Source of the DNA: JBCCRH01 sp039208045
Lineage (GTDB): Bacteria > Bacteroidota > Bacteroidia > Chitinophagales > Saprospiraceae
Direction of reading: 5' to 3'
Assembly: GCA_039208045.1 (NCBI GenBank)
Contig: JBCCRH010000033.1
Span: forward strand, 1 to 23,897
Length of the DNA: 23,897 nt
In this document: positions 11,757 to 19,994 of the stretch, piece after piece
Layout of the letters: each line of letters opens with the position of its first letter
How positions within the stretch are numbered: position 1 is the first letter of the stretch
Notes under the pieces: generated by a model
The model's input: only the letters and a program-made list of their open reading frames with translations
Database searches by the model: none
Told to the model about the DNA's origin: nothing
Translations under genes and position numbers: made by a program

Positions 11757-14700
11757 CTATCGTCTTGCAATCTGCTTTAGCAGCGTATTTACAGCTTTTT
11801 TCAGCTGAGGATCCTGCCCTTTTGCCTTGCTATCTGGTGCATTATCCAAAATGATGTCTGGTACCGCAGGCCCATGCTCCATATTCTCCCCCGTTGCCTT
11901 AACATACCAAGCCCGAAATGGCATTCTCACCCGAGAACCATCAATCAGCCGCTGCCCTCCAGTAGAGATCACCGCGCCAAAGGTTGGCGTACCCACTAGC
12001 GTACCATGCCCCAGCGTCTTGTACGCATGCGAGAAAATCTCTGCATTACTGTAGCTATTTTGGTTGCATAAAGCAATAGAAGGCATTGTCAGCGCAGGGA
12101 ATGGCAAGCGCTCTCCAAATGGATAGTTGTCACTAAACTTGGTATGCTCTTTTTCCAGACTGGCAGCAGCTCCCCTTGGTATCGTGTAGGAATGCTGCCG
12201 AACATTTAAAACGGCCATCAACATATCAGTCGTCCAGCCACCACCATTAAAGCGTACATCAATCACCATACCTCGCTTACCCAGACCACTCGCCGTCAGC
12301 TCCCGCTCAAAGCGTTCAAAGCTCGACCAATTCATCCCACGAATGTGGATATAGCCCAACTGGCCATCGGAGTACTCTTCCACCAGTCTCTTGCGCTCTG
12401 CTACCCACGCTTCATATTGCTGGGTATTGAGGAATCGAGCAGGGCGAATCACTACCTCACGGAGCTGTCCATCACGTCCAAGTACCTCCAAAAGTGTTCG
12501 CTCATTCGCCGTACCCTCCAGGTATTTGTACATATTAACATTCCCCGTAAGGGCCACCCCATTAATAGCTATAATAACCTCGCCCTCTTCCAATTTACTA
12601 CTCGTCCGATCCGCAGGTCCATCTGGGATGATACTAGTCACCCGCACCCCACGGCTATCTGGCACTACCTCGATACCGAGCAAGCCAGTTTGTTCGCGCT
12701 GCGTCTGTTCAGGGTTAGGCCCGTACATGCCCATGTGGCTAGCGTCCAACTGTCCGAGCATTTCGTTAAAGATGTCTCTAAAATCCTGAGACGTAGAAGC
12801 GGATAAGGCCAGTGGCTCGTATTTTTTGCGCAAAGCAGCAAAATCCCGACCGTGGAAGTTAGGGTCATAAAAGCCCAGGTTAAGCGCTCGCCAAGCCTCA
12901 TCAAATACTTGTTGGCGCTCCGTGGCATGGTCGATGATCATCTTCGCCTGATAGGGCAAATTCTCTAGTTTCCCACTTTCTGCATTCATCTTAGCAATAC
13001 TTCCTCTGGTGTCTAGCACCAATATATTTTTGCCTTTCTTATCCCAAGCTAGGCCACGAATCGACTTATTGGGCAGTAATACTTTGTCTTCTGTGCCATC
13101 CCATTTTACTTTTCTAAACGAGCGCTTTCCTTCACTCCCCTGGCGCCCCCCTCGATTAGTAGAGAAGTAAAATGTTTCTCCATCTTTTGAAATAGCTAAG
13201 TTGGACTCGCTACCTGGTAGGCGTGTAACTTGCTCCAAACGATTGTGGATATTCTCAAAATCAATGGTAATGCCGGTATCAGTAGTATCTTTTTTGCTCT
13301 TTTCTTCGTCCTCATCTTCTTCCCAATCGCGTTGGGTTTTCTCCCAATCTTCCTTGGCTAGCCAGACAAACCACACGTCTGCATCTCCATTATTTCGATC
13401 CGACAAAAAGCCAAGTTTGCTCCCGTCCTCACTCCAAACCGCTCCATAGTCGCGCCGTGGATGCAAGCTCACATTAATAGGTGGCTGACTATTGTCAGCA
13501 GCGTGAACGTATACTTCTTCATTAAAATTTAAATCTTCCACATTGTAGGCCAACCATTTGCCATCGGGGCTCCAGCTAATCCCAGCAGGTGTACTCCAGC
13601 TGTCGTGCAGTAGCTTTTCTTCTGTCAGTTGGCCTTCCGGCGAAATAGCAGCTACTACCAATTGTCCTCTATCGCGACGGAACGCTATTTTATCTCGCTC
13701 GGGCGAAAGCATCAGACTGCCCTCTTCGGCAGGCGTATTAGTTACTGGCTGAATATTGAGTTTTAACGTTTTGTACAAATTAGGCTCTTCCGCATCTCCC
13801 GAACGCGCCATGAAAATATCGTAGTTTCCATTCCGATCAGATAAGAAAACCAGCGTTGTATCATTCAGCCATTCTACACTTTGATCTCTGAAGGGCGATT
13901 TAGTAATTTGGCGTGCTCGCTTCTTATCCTTATCCGCCGGATAGATATACACCTCCCCACGCACTGCAAAAGCGATGTACTTTCCATTTGGCGAAAGGGC
14001 CATCTCATCTGCATTATTCGAGTAGGTCTTGCGCTCCATGGGGTCAAAGCGATTATCTTTCGTTACGTCTATCTTGACAGCAGTGGGGCGACTCCCCTTT
14101 TCCAATTTCATGGTCAATATCTGATTCCCTTTTTCAAGAATGGCTAGCTGTCCATTACCACTTACATCAAAGTAGCGAATGCCTTCATCCTTAAAATTAG
14201 TGAGCGCCACAGGAGGGTTGCCTGCCACTCCATTTCTGATAGTCAGCTTGTAAATATTGTATCGACCAGTACGGGCGCTTAGAAAATACACGGTATTGGC
14301 ATCTCCCCACTCTGGATAAATATCTTGCCCATCATGGGTAGTAAGTTGAGTAAATTTTCTAGTCTTTCGGTCAAACAGCCAGAGGTCTTTGTTGGCCGGT
14401 CCATTATAGGCTTCTCGCTCAATTCGGCAGGAGCCACGAGCGAACACAACATAGCGCCCATCAGGTGAAGGAGTAGGCATATAGCCCAAGGCATCCATAC
14501 TCCGAAAGGGAGTTCCACCATTGCCATCCAACTGATAAATCTCCGACTCTCGCTCTACTTGTTTGAAGGCGCGATTGGTATTAAACAGCACGGTACCGTC
14601 TGCTTCCCACTTGGCGTAAAAGTCGCCAGAAGAATAATGGGTGTGGCGCTGAAGCTGATCTCCCCGCCTCGAAATAGTGAACAAATCGGTATTATTATAT

Positions 14701-14942
14701 CGCCTTCCCTCGAATAAAATAGTTTCCCCATTGGGGCTCCACTGTGGGCGAGTAGCATAGCTTTGGTGGATGGTCAGGCGCCGTGCTTCCCCTCCTTGAG
14801 TAGGTACGATCCAGATGTCGCCTTGGTAAGAAAAGGCAATCTCGCTGGCATCAGGGCTTAGTGCTGGAAAGCGCAGTAGCTCTTGGCTCCAGGCTAGTGA
14901 GGCACAAAAAATAACCAATACAAGTAGTATGATTCGTCTCAT
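11757..14942 (-). CDS. Secreted tricorn-like protease (beta-propellers, PDZ, S41 peptidase)
   Basis: 1061 residues from ATG at 14942; a TTG two codons upstream (14948) is a poorer start. An N-terminal type I signal peptide (MRRIILLVLVIFCASLAWSQ) directs export. WD40/TolB-like propeller repeats follow (many SPDG/SPNGK motifs: LSPDASEIAF, WSPNGETILF, WSPDGKWLAY, WSEDGSKLGF). Then come a helical tricorn C1 domain (AWRALNLGFYDPNFHG), a PDZ domain (GVRVTSIIPDGPAD, IIAINGVAL) and an S41 core. The core has DASHMG (His736), VIDVRFNGGGW and NQNSYSNAEIF, whose Ser965 is the probable nucleophile. Archaeal tricorn trims peptides made by the proteasome; exported bacterial homologues likely degrade peptides in the periplasm (inference). 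An acidic stretch (WEEDEDEEKSKKD) sits between the propellers. No clear promoter was found. Confidence 0.93.
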   Translation of the reverse strand: MRRIILLVLVIFCASLAWSQELLRFPALSPDASEIAFSYQGDIWIVPTQGGEARRLTIHQSYATRPQWSPNGETILFEGRRYNNTDLFTISRRGDQLQRHTHYSSGDFYAKWEADGTVLFNTNRAFKQVERESEIYQLDGNGGTPFRSMDALGYMPTPSPDGRYVVFARGSCRIEREAYNGPANKDLWLFDRKTRKFTQLTTHDGQDIYPEWGDANTVYFLSARTGRYNIYKLTIRNGVAGNPPVALTNFKDEGIRYFDVSGNGQLAILEKGNQILTMKLEKGSRPTAVKIDVTKDNRFDPMERKTYSNNADEMALSPNGKYIAFAVRGEVYIYPADKDKKRARQITKSPFRDQSVEWLNDTTLVFLSDRNGNYDIFMARSGDAEEPNLYKTLKLNIQPVTNTPAEEGSLMLSPERDKIAFRRDRGQLVVAAISPEGQLTEEKLLHDSWSTPAGISWSPDGKWLAYNVEDLNFNEEVYVHAADNSQPPINVSLHPRRDYGAVWSEDGSKLGFLSDRNNGDADVWFVWLAKEDWEKTQRDWEEDEDEEKSKKDTTDTGITIDFENIHNRLEQVTRLPGSESNLAISKDGETFYFSTNRGGRQGSEGKRSFRKVKWDGTEDKVLLPNKSIRGLAWDKKGKNILVLDTRGSIAKMNAESGKLENLPYQAKMIIDHATERQQVFDEAWRALNLGFYDPNFHGRDFAALRKKYEPLALSASTSQDFRDIFNEMLGQLDASHMGMYGPNPEQTQREQTGLLGIEVVPDSRGVRVTSIIPDGPADRTSSKLEEGEVIIAINGVALTGNVNMYKYLEGTANERTLLEVLGRDGQLREVVIRPARFLNTQQYEAWVAERKRLVEEYSDGQLGYIHIRGMNWSSFERFERELTASGLGKRGMVIDVRFNGGGWTTDMLMAVLNVRQHSYTIPRGAAASLEKEHTKFSDNYPFGERLPFPALTMPSIALCNQNSYSNAEIFSHAYKTLGHGTLVGTPTFGAVISTGGQRLIDGSRVRMPFRAWYVKATGENMEHGPAVPDIILDNAPDSKAKGQDPQLKKAVNTLLKQIARR

Positions 14943-15128
14943 ATTCAAGTTGTAGTTTTGAAAAAATTTTCTAATTTTTTTCTTTATTGAATGATTAGTT
15001 GTTAAATTTGAAAGGCCTGCAATATTGTATGTGGAAAATTAGAAAAAGATTAGCTTTTCTTAAGTATAATTTTCTTGCAATGTGCACGTAGATATGGTAA
15101 ATCTTGAATTTAACCCATAATGTGAATG

Positions 15129-15167
15129 CCTGCTTCCCTTTGTAGAAGCGGGTCATTTTTTATTTCC
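15129..15167 (+). terminator. Terminator-like hairpin with T-rich tail (plus strand)
   Basis: CCTGCTTC (15129-15136), loop CCTTTGTA, GAAGCGGG (15145-15152), with one G-U pair, followed by TCATTTTTTATTT. This is a good intrinsic terminator for a plus-strand RNA, yet no plus-strand protein gene lies directly upstream. Confidence 0.6.
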
Positions 15168-15208
15168 ACTGACTGTTCTTAAACAACTTTCCCCCTTTCC
15201 TGTTTAGC

Positions 15209-15223
15209 TTGAAATAATTTCAA
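15209..15223. promoter_or_regulatory. 15-bp palindrome TTGAAAT-A-ATTTCAA
   Basis: A perfect 7-bp inverted repeat with a single-base centre, ending 5 bases before the ATG of the orphan ORF at 15229. The shape is that of a homodimeric repressor operator. Confidence 0.35.
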
Positions 15224-15228
15224 CCTCA

Positions 15229-15546
15229 ATGGGGCCACGTTTCGATCACCGACTACAGCCAGAACAAGCTGGCAACTACGCAGACCTCCGCATCTTGGAG
15301 GAGGATCCTTGGCTCCAAGATACGGAAGTAAAATACCATTTGCGGCATGTCAAGAAGCAGTGGGTGGTATCGCTGGTTTTCATTTCTATTCACAATCCTT
15401 TTCAGTTTATCAAGCACACCATTACTTACTGTACTACTTACCGAAAGGCCTGTATTTATGGTGATTACTATCGCCGGATAGCGGCAAAAGACCCAAGAGG
15501 GTATCTTAAAACTGACCTAGATCAGTTTCAGCTTTGCCTCAATTAG
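15229..15546 (+). CDS. Small protein of unknown function (105 aa)
   Basis: I do not recognise this protein. ATG 15229 to TAG 15546. It has no signal peptide or clear membrane helix; the most hydrophobic stretch is WVVSLVFISI (about 45-54). It is rich in Tyr, His and Trp, with a basic and aromatic C-terminal half (TYCTTYRKACIYGDYYRRI). Codon use is not obviously unlike the host genes. It stands alone between the tricorn gene and the nuclease gene, preceded by a perfect palindrome. It may be a true small gene, a fragment of a decayed larger one, or chance. Confidence 0.45.
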   Translation: MGPRFDHRLQPEQAGNYADLRILEEDPWLQDTEVKYHLRHVKKQWVVSLVFISIHNPFQFIKHTITYCTTYRKACIYGDYYRRIAAKDPRGYLKTDLDQFQLCLN

Positions 15547-15727
15547 ACTTGTGTTGATATTTATCTATCATTTTACAACTACCAAGTACAATTTCTGTTA
15601 GAGAGGTACTTTTAATCCTTTTTGCTTTCTTTTGAAAAGCACTGAAAAAGGTCTATATTGAGGGCTTAGGCTAGCATAAAACTTACAAATAATTTGGTAG
15701 CCTTGGCATTCCACCAACAACAAATAA

Positions 15728-16306
15728 ATGGAAAGAGTAGAACTCAACATTATTGCTTTAGCAAATAGCGAATCACAACCTAATAGTTTCGTGGTGATTC
15801 TCAAGGAGGAGAGTGGAGAAAGGAGGCTACCTGTTGTTATTGGTGGATTTGAAGCGCAGGCCATTGCCATAGCTATCGAAAATATTAAGCCCAATCGACC
15901 GCTCACGCATGATCTTTTCAAAAATACCCTAGTCACCCTCGGTATTGATCTAGAAGAGATCATTATTTCTGACTTGAAGCATGGCATTTTCTATGCCACG
16001 CTCATTTGCCGACAGGCGAATGGAGATATTGTGGAGTTGGACTCTCGTACCTCTGATGCCTTGGCGTTAGCGGTAAGATTTGGTTGTCCGATTTATGCCT
16101 ACGAGTTTATACTTAGCGAAGCTGGCATTGCTTTAGAAGGAACTTCTGAAGAACCTATTGCAAGTACACAGGCGGTGCAAAAGGAACCTCCCCTCACCAA
16201 GTTTTCTACTGAGGATTTAGAGAAAAAACTAGAAGAAGCACTCGGCCAAGAAAACTACGAACGTGCCGCACAAATCCGCGACGAACTCAACCGCCGCGAG
16301 AGTTAA
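15728..16306 (+). CDS. Bifunctional nuclease (BFN/DUF151) domain protein with UVR motif
   Basis: 192 residues, ATG 15728. Residues 1 to about 130 match the BFN/DUF151 domain: LPVVIGGFEAQAIAIAIE, RPLTHDLFKNTL, DLKHGIFYATL and LDSRTSDALALAVRFGCPIY. The last 35 residues (STEDLEKKLEEALGQENYERAAQIRDELN) are a UvrB/UvrC (UVR) interaction helix pair. Plant and bacterial BFN proteins have been described with RNase and DNase activity, but the biochemical role in bacteria is poorly settled. The UVR motif suggests contact with partner proteins such as nucleotide-excision or Clp-type factors (inference). It is followed after 17 bases by the aminopeptidase gene, so the two probably form an operon. No full -7 consensus is visible upstream. 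Confidence 0.93.
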   Translation: MERVELNIIALANSESQPNSFVVILKEESGERRLPVVIGGFEAQAIAIAIENIKPNRPLTHDLFKNTLVTLGIDLEEIIISDLKHGIFYATLICRQANGDIVELDSRTSDALALAVRFGCPIYAYEFILSEAGIALEGTSEEPIASTQAVQKEPPLTKFSTEDLEKKLEEALGQENYERAAQIRDELNRRES

Positions 16307-16323
16307 AAAATAATTGCCTAATC

Positions 16324-17715
16324 ATGACTTTTTTTGCACCTGAAATCTACCAGGAACGTCGTCAACAACTGATGCAATCACTAGGTAGTGGGCTCATTCT
16401 ATTGCTCGGCAATGAAGAAAGTCCGATGAACTACACCGATAATACCTATCCATTTCGGCAAGACAGCAACTTCCTCTACTTCTGTGGTGTTGATCGCCCG
16501 CATGTGGCTATGCTTATAGATATAGAAGCGGGTACCTCCACCCTATTTGGCGACGACCCTAGCGTAGATTCTATTGTCTGGACAGGCCCACAAACCAGTA
16601 TGGCCGAACTGGGTCAACTATGCGGCACTGCTCATCACGCTAGCTACTCCAACCTCCCTAAAGCACTCGAAGCAGCCCGTTCGAAGCAGAGACCTATTCA
16701 CTACCTCCCTCCCTATCGCCACGATAATGCCATCAAGCTACATGAATGGCTGGAGATTCCGTTACGGCAGCTCAAAGAAAAAGCTTCTACTGCATTGATC
16801 AAGGCCATTATTGCGCAAGCATCTTACAAAAGCCCGGTCGAGGTGGCAGAAATGGAGAAAGCAGTAAACACCTCCCAGAAAATGCACGTGGCAGTTATGC
16901 AGAATGTGCGAGCAGGCATGATCGAGGCAGAGCTTGCGGGTTTGGTCGAAGGCTTAGCCATTTCTGGAGGCGGTCGCTTGGCTTATTCCGCTATCCTTAC
17001 GGTAAATGGGCAAACGCTCCATAACCATCATCACCACAATGTTTTGCGAGAAGGGCAACTTATACTGGGTGATTTTGGGGCAGAAACAGTTATGCGCTAT
17101 GCTGGTGATATTACCAGAACCGTTCCAGTTAGCAAAACCTTCACCCAGCAGCAAAAAGAGGTCTATAATATCGTACTAGAATCTCAGCTCGACGCCATTG
17201 CTGCTTTAAAACCAGGCGTACCCTATCGGGATGTACACCTCTTAGCTTGTAAAACAATAGCAAGTGGCCTAAAAGACCTTGGTCTTATGAAAGGCGATGC
17301 CGGCGAAGCAGTGGCTGCGGGAGCACATGCCCTATTCTTCCCGCACGGCTTAGGCCATATGATTGGGCTAGATGTGCACGACATGGAAGATTTGGGTGAG
17401 GATTTAGTAGGCTATGATGAGACGATTACACGCAGTACCCAATTTGGACTACGCTCGTTACGCTTGGGGCGTAAATTGGAAACTGGCTTTGTCATTACCG
17501 TGGAACCAGGTATTTATTTTATCCCCGAATTAATCGATCAATGGGAAGCAAAGGGGACTTGCAAGGACTTTATCAACTTCGATAAGTTGAAGAGCTACCG
17601 CCATTTTAGTGGTATCCGCATTGAAGATGATATTCTGATTACGGAAAATGGCTATCGCATTTTGGGTGACCCTATTCCTAAGACGGTGGCTGAGATTGAG
17701 GAGCAGAGAAGCTAA
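16324..17715 (+). CDS. pepP: Xaa-Pro aminopeptidase (M24B)
   Basis: 463 residues, ATG 16324. The N-terminal AMP_N domain (about 1-150) is followed by a pita-bread metallopeptidase core. All five dinuclear metal ligands are in place: Asp250 (ILGDFGAE), Asp262 (AGDITRT), His345 (HGLGHMIGLDVHD), Glu394 (VEPGIYF) and Glu434 (IRIEDDIL). The enzyme removes N-terminal residues that precede proline, in the cytosol (no signal peptide). A histidine run HNHHHHN (233-239) is the usual NDxHxHHN-like region of this family. It is second in the operon with the BFN gene, and its stop overlaps the convergent FtsE-like stop by 3-4 bases. Confidence 0.94.
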   Translation: MTFFAPEIYQERRQQLMQSLGSGLILLLGNEESPMNYTDNTYPFRQDSNFLYFCGVDRPHVAMLIDIEAGTSTLFGDDPSVDSIVWTGPQTSMAELGQLCGTAHHASYSNLPKALEAARSKQRPIHYLPPYRHDNAIKLHEWLEIPLRQLKEKASTALIKAIIAQASYKSPVEVAEMEKAVNTSQKMHVAVMQNVRAGMIEAELAGLVEGLAISGGGRLAYSAILTVNGQTLHNHHHHNVLREGQLILGDFGAETVMRYAGDITRTVPVSKTFTQQQKEVYNIVLESQLDAIAALKPGVPYRDVHLLACKTIASGLKDLGLMKGDAGEAVAAGAHALFFPHGLGHMIGLDVHDMEDLGEDLVGYDETITRSTQFGLRSLRLGRKLETGFVITVEPGIYFIPELIDQWEAKGTCKDFINFDKLKSYRHFSGIRIEDDILITENGYRILGDPIPKTVAEIEEQRS

Positions 17716-18398
17716 ACACTAAACTCCACATCATCAATAATACGGCCGTGGATACAGCGAATGATCCGCGCTGGGAATTGCTCTAGGATGCGATAGTCGT
17801 GGGTGGCAAAAAGCACGGCGGTATTATTTTCCTGTGCTACCTGCCGCAATAAGATCATAATATCGTCGGAGGTTTCAGGATCTAGATTTCCGGTTGGCTC
17901 GTCAGCGATGATGAGGTCAGGTTTGTTGAGCAGAGCACGAGCAATGACGATGCGCTGCTGCTCCCCGCCTGAAAGTTGATGCGGCATTTTGGGGCCTGAC
18001 TGGCTTAAGTTAACCATATCCAACACTTCATTAATACGCGCATCAATCTTGCCTTTATCTTTCCAGGCAGTGGCTTTAAGCACAAAAGCAAGATTACGAT
18101 AGACTGAACGATCACTTAAGAGATTGAAATCCTGAAAGACAATGCCCAAGCGGCGGCGCAGCATTGGGATAGACTTGCGATCTAGCTTAGTAAGATCAAA
18201 ATTGACGACTTCTCCTTTACCCTGTCGTAGGGGCAAGGCCCCATAAATGGTTTTGAGCAAACTCGATTTTCCACTTCCCGTCTTCCCGATCAAATACGCA
18301 AACTCCCCTTTGATCAGCCTCAGATCAACGTCCGCCAGGATTTGTTGCTGGCCCTGGTAAATTTGTGCGCGCTTCAACTCTACGATCTCTAAGCTCAT
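17712..18398 (-). CDS. ftsE: FtsE-like ABC transporter ATPase
   Basis: 228 residues, ATG at 18398. A complete ABC ATPase: Walker A GKTGSGKSS (38-46), Q-loop VFQDFNLL (88-94), signature LSGGEQQR (142-149), Walker B DLIIADEP (161-168), D-loop NLDPETS, and H-loop His200 (ATHD). The length and the FQDFNLL/ADEPTGNLDP pattern fit FtsE/LolD/MacB-type ATPases; FtsE is the best fit. FtsE pairs with the membrane protein FtsX to activate cell-wall hydrolases at division. No ftsX is adjacent here, so the partner would be elsewhere, and a LolD-type role is not excluded. The gene is single, divergent from pntAA with 175 bp between. Confidence 0.85.
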   Translation of the reverse strand: MSLEIVELKRAQIYQGQQQILADVDLRLIKGEFAYLIGKTGSGKSSLLKTIYGALPLRQGKGEVVNFDLTKLDRKSIPMLRRRLGIVFQDFNLLSDRSVYRNLAFVLKATAWKDKGKIDARINEVLDMVNLSQSGPKMPHQLSGGEQQRIVIARALLNKPDLIIADEPTGNLDPETSDDIMILLRQVAQENNTAVLFATHDYRILEQFPARIIRCIHGRIIDDVEFSV

Positions 18399-18573
18399 AG
18401 AATACGTGGATTTCTGGTTTGTAGTAACACGGTAAAATTACAAGCTTATTTTTCACAAAGACTCATTTCTACAAAAAATTCTGAACCAAATACAATTTTC
18501 TGCATTATTCCACTTTTACCAACTTTGAGTAATTTGGGGTTGAACTAACCAAAACGCCCTTACTGCCACCAAC

Positions 18574-19665
18574 ATGAAATTAGGAATTCTTAAAGAAATA
18601 AATGATCCAAGAGTAGCTGTTATACCGGCTACGCTACCCAAACTGCAAGCCCTGGGCGTAGAGATTTTAGTAGAAAAAGGAGCGGGCTCAACTGCACATT
18701 ATCACGATGATAACTACAGCGATCATGCTAGTCTGCACGATAGAGCTACCATCGTACAGCAGGCAGATATTTTACTTTCCATTTATCCCATTCCAGAAGC
18801 AGAATGGAAAAAGGTAAAACCGGACGCATTACTTATCGCGCAGTTCGAGCCTTTTAATGATACCACCATTGTGGATCGATTAAACGAGCATAACCTTCGG
18901 GCATTTAGCATGGATATGATTCCTCGCACGACCCTAGCACAGTCGATGGATGTGCTGTCCTCCATGGCTTCCATTGCAGGCTATAAGGCAGTGTTAGAAG
19001 GAGCGCGTTTGTTGCCTCGATACTTACCTATGATGATCACTGCGGCAGGTAGTATTCGCCCAGCTCAAGTGTTGGTATTGGGAGCGGGGGTGGCTGGTTT
19101 GCAGGCTATTGCAACCGCTCGGCGCTTAGGAGCTATGGTAGAAGCATTTGATACCCGGGCTGCCGCTAAAGAGGAGGTTTTGAGCCTTGGAGCAAAATTC
19201 GTAGAAGTGAAAGGTGCCACCGACGATACTGGTGCGGGAGGCTACGCTGTAGCTCAGTCAGAAGATTTTTTGAAGCGCCAGCGCGCGGAAGTGCAGGCCA
19301 GAGCGATGAAGTCTGATATCGTTATCACCACCGCACAAGTCAGAGGAAGAAAAGCACCACTGCTAGTGCCTAAATCAACACTTGACCAGATGAAGCCAGG
19401 CTCCGTAGTAGTTGACTTGGCTGCTTCTACTGGCGGTAACTGTGAGGTGTCTGAAAACAACAAAGTGATTACCTATAATGGCATCACGGTACTAGGCAAT
19501 TCCCAATTAGCTGCATTAATGCCTCAGGATGCCAGTCAGCTCTACAGCAATAATGTGCTCAATTTCTTAAAATTCTTCATCAAAGAAGGTCAACTTGAAT
19601 TGGACTTTGACCAGGAGATCATTAGTGGTGCCTACATCACTGAAAAGCCAACTCCCAACGAATAA
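18574..19665 (+). CDS. pntAA: NAD(P) transhydrogenase subunit alpha part 1 (NAD-binding, dI)
   Basis: 363 residues, ATG 18574. It resembles the separate dI subunit: KEINDPRVAVIPAT at the N-terminus, the conserved MDMIPRTTLAQSMDVLSSMASIAGY stretch (split at 113-137; the RxxRAQxMD-type loop), and NAD-binding VLGAGVAG (168-175). It binds NADH on the cytosolic side of the PntAA-AB-B complex, which passes hydride to NADP+ as protons flow inward. First gene of the operon: pntAB follows after 11 bases. Promoter uncertain; TAATTTG (18530-18536) misses the -7 consensus by one spacer base. Confidence 0.95.
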   Translation: MKLGILKEINDPRVAVIPATLPKLQALGVEILVEKGAGSTAHYHDDNYSDHASLHDRATIVQQADILLSIYPIPEAEWKKVKPDALLIAQFEPFNDTTIVDRLNEHNLRAFSMDMIPRTTLAQSMDVLSSMASIAGYKAVLEGARLLPRYLPMMITAAGSIRPAQVLVLGAGVAGLQAIATARRLGAMVEAFDTRAAAKEEVLSLGAKFVEVKGATDDTGAGGYAVAQSEDFLKRQRAEVQARAMKSDIVITTAQVRGRKAPLLVPKSTLDQMKPGSVVVDLAASTGGNCEVSENNKVITYNGITVLGNSQLAALMPQDASQLYSNNVLNFLKFFIKEGQLELDFDQEIISGAYITEKPTPNE

Positions 19666-19676
19666 ACGATTAACAA

Positions 19677-19994
19677 ATGGATACGATTTATCAGTTTTTT
19701 AATGAGTACCTGCTCTTAATCTATCTACTCATTTTCACGATCATTCTGGGTTTTGAAGTGATTTCGAAAGTACCTACCGTATTACACACTCCGCTAATGT
19801 CAGGAGCTAATGCGATTAGTGGAGTAGTAATTATTGGTGCGATTTTACTCATCCGTCAGGCCGAACCGACAGACTATTTGAGCTTGGGTTTGGGGCTACT
19901 GGGTATCATCTTGGGGATGGTAAATGTGGTAGGCGGCTTTGCTGTGACTGATCGCATGCTCGAAATGTTTAAGAAAAAGAAAAAAGCGAAGTAA
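19677..19994 (+). CDS. pntAB: NAD(P) transhydrogenase subunit alpha part 2 (membrane)
   Basis: 105 residues, ATG 19677. A small membrane protein with about three helices (LLLIYLLIFTIILGFEVI; ISGVVIIGAILLI; LSLGLGLLGIILGMVNVVGG) and a basic tail (MFKKKKKAK). It is the N-terminal part of the dII proton channel, separate from dI as in other three-gene transhydrogenases. Its stop abuts the pntB start with no gap. Confidence 0.95.
   Translation: MDTIYQFFNEYLLLIYLLIFTIILGFEVISKVPTVLHTPLMSGANAISGVVIIGAILLIRQAEPTDYLSLGLGLLGIILGMVNVVGGFAVTDRMLEMFKKKKKAK

Larger units (their letters stand above)
14943..15228. other. Intergenic region, 286 bp, AT-rich, with hairpins
   Basis: No convincing protein is encoded. 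It holds a bulged hairpin (GAAAATTA 15034-15041 with TAATTTTC 15067-15074, inner stem GAAAA/TTTTC), plus-strand -7-like boxes TAGTTTTG (14953-14960) and TAAATTTG (15003-15010), and a terminator-like hairpin at 15129-15152. A short plus-strand transcript between about 15015 and 15165 is possible but unproven. Confidence 0.4.

Noticed and set aside
12345..12806. 153-residue plus-strand ORF and an overlapping 132-residue one
   Set aside because: Both are antisense to conserved C1/PDZ parts of the tricorn gene; the product is Ser/Arg-rich and featureless.
14943..14948. TTG start of the tricorn gene
   Set aside because: An ATG two codons downstream gives a normal signal peptide with a charged start (MRR).
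18529..18536. TAATTTG as pntAA promoter, and a like sequence before 15728
   Set aside because: Each is one base short of the TAnnTTTG spacing and has no -33 partner, so I did not list them as promoters.
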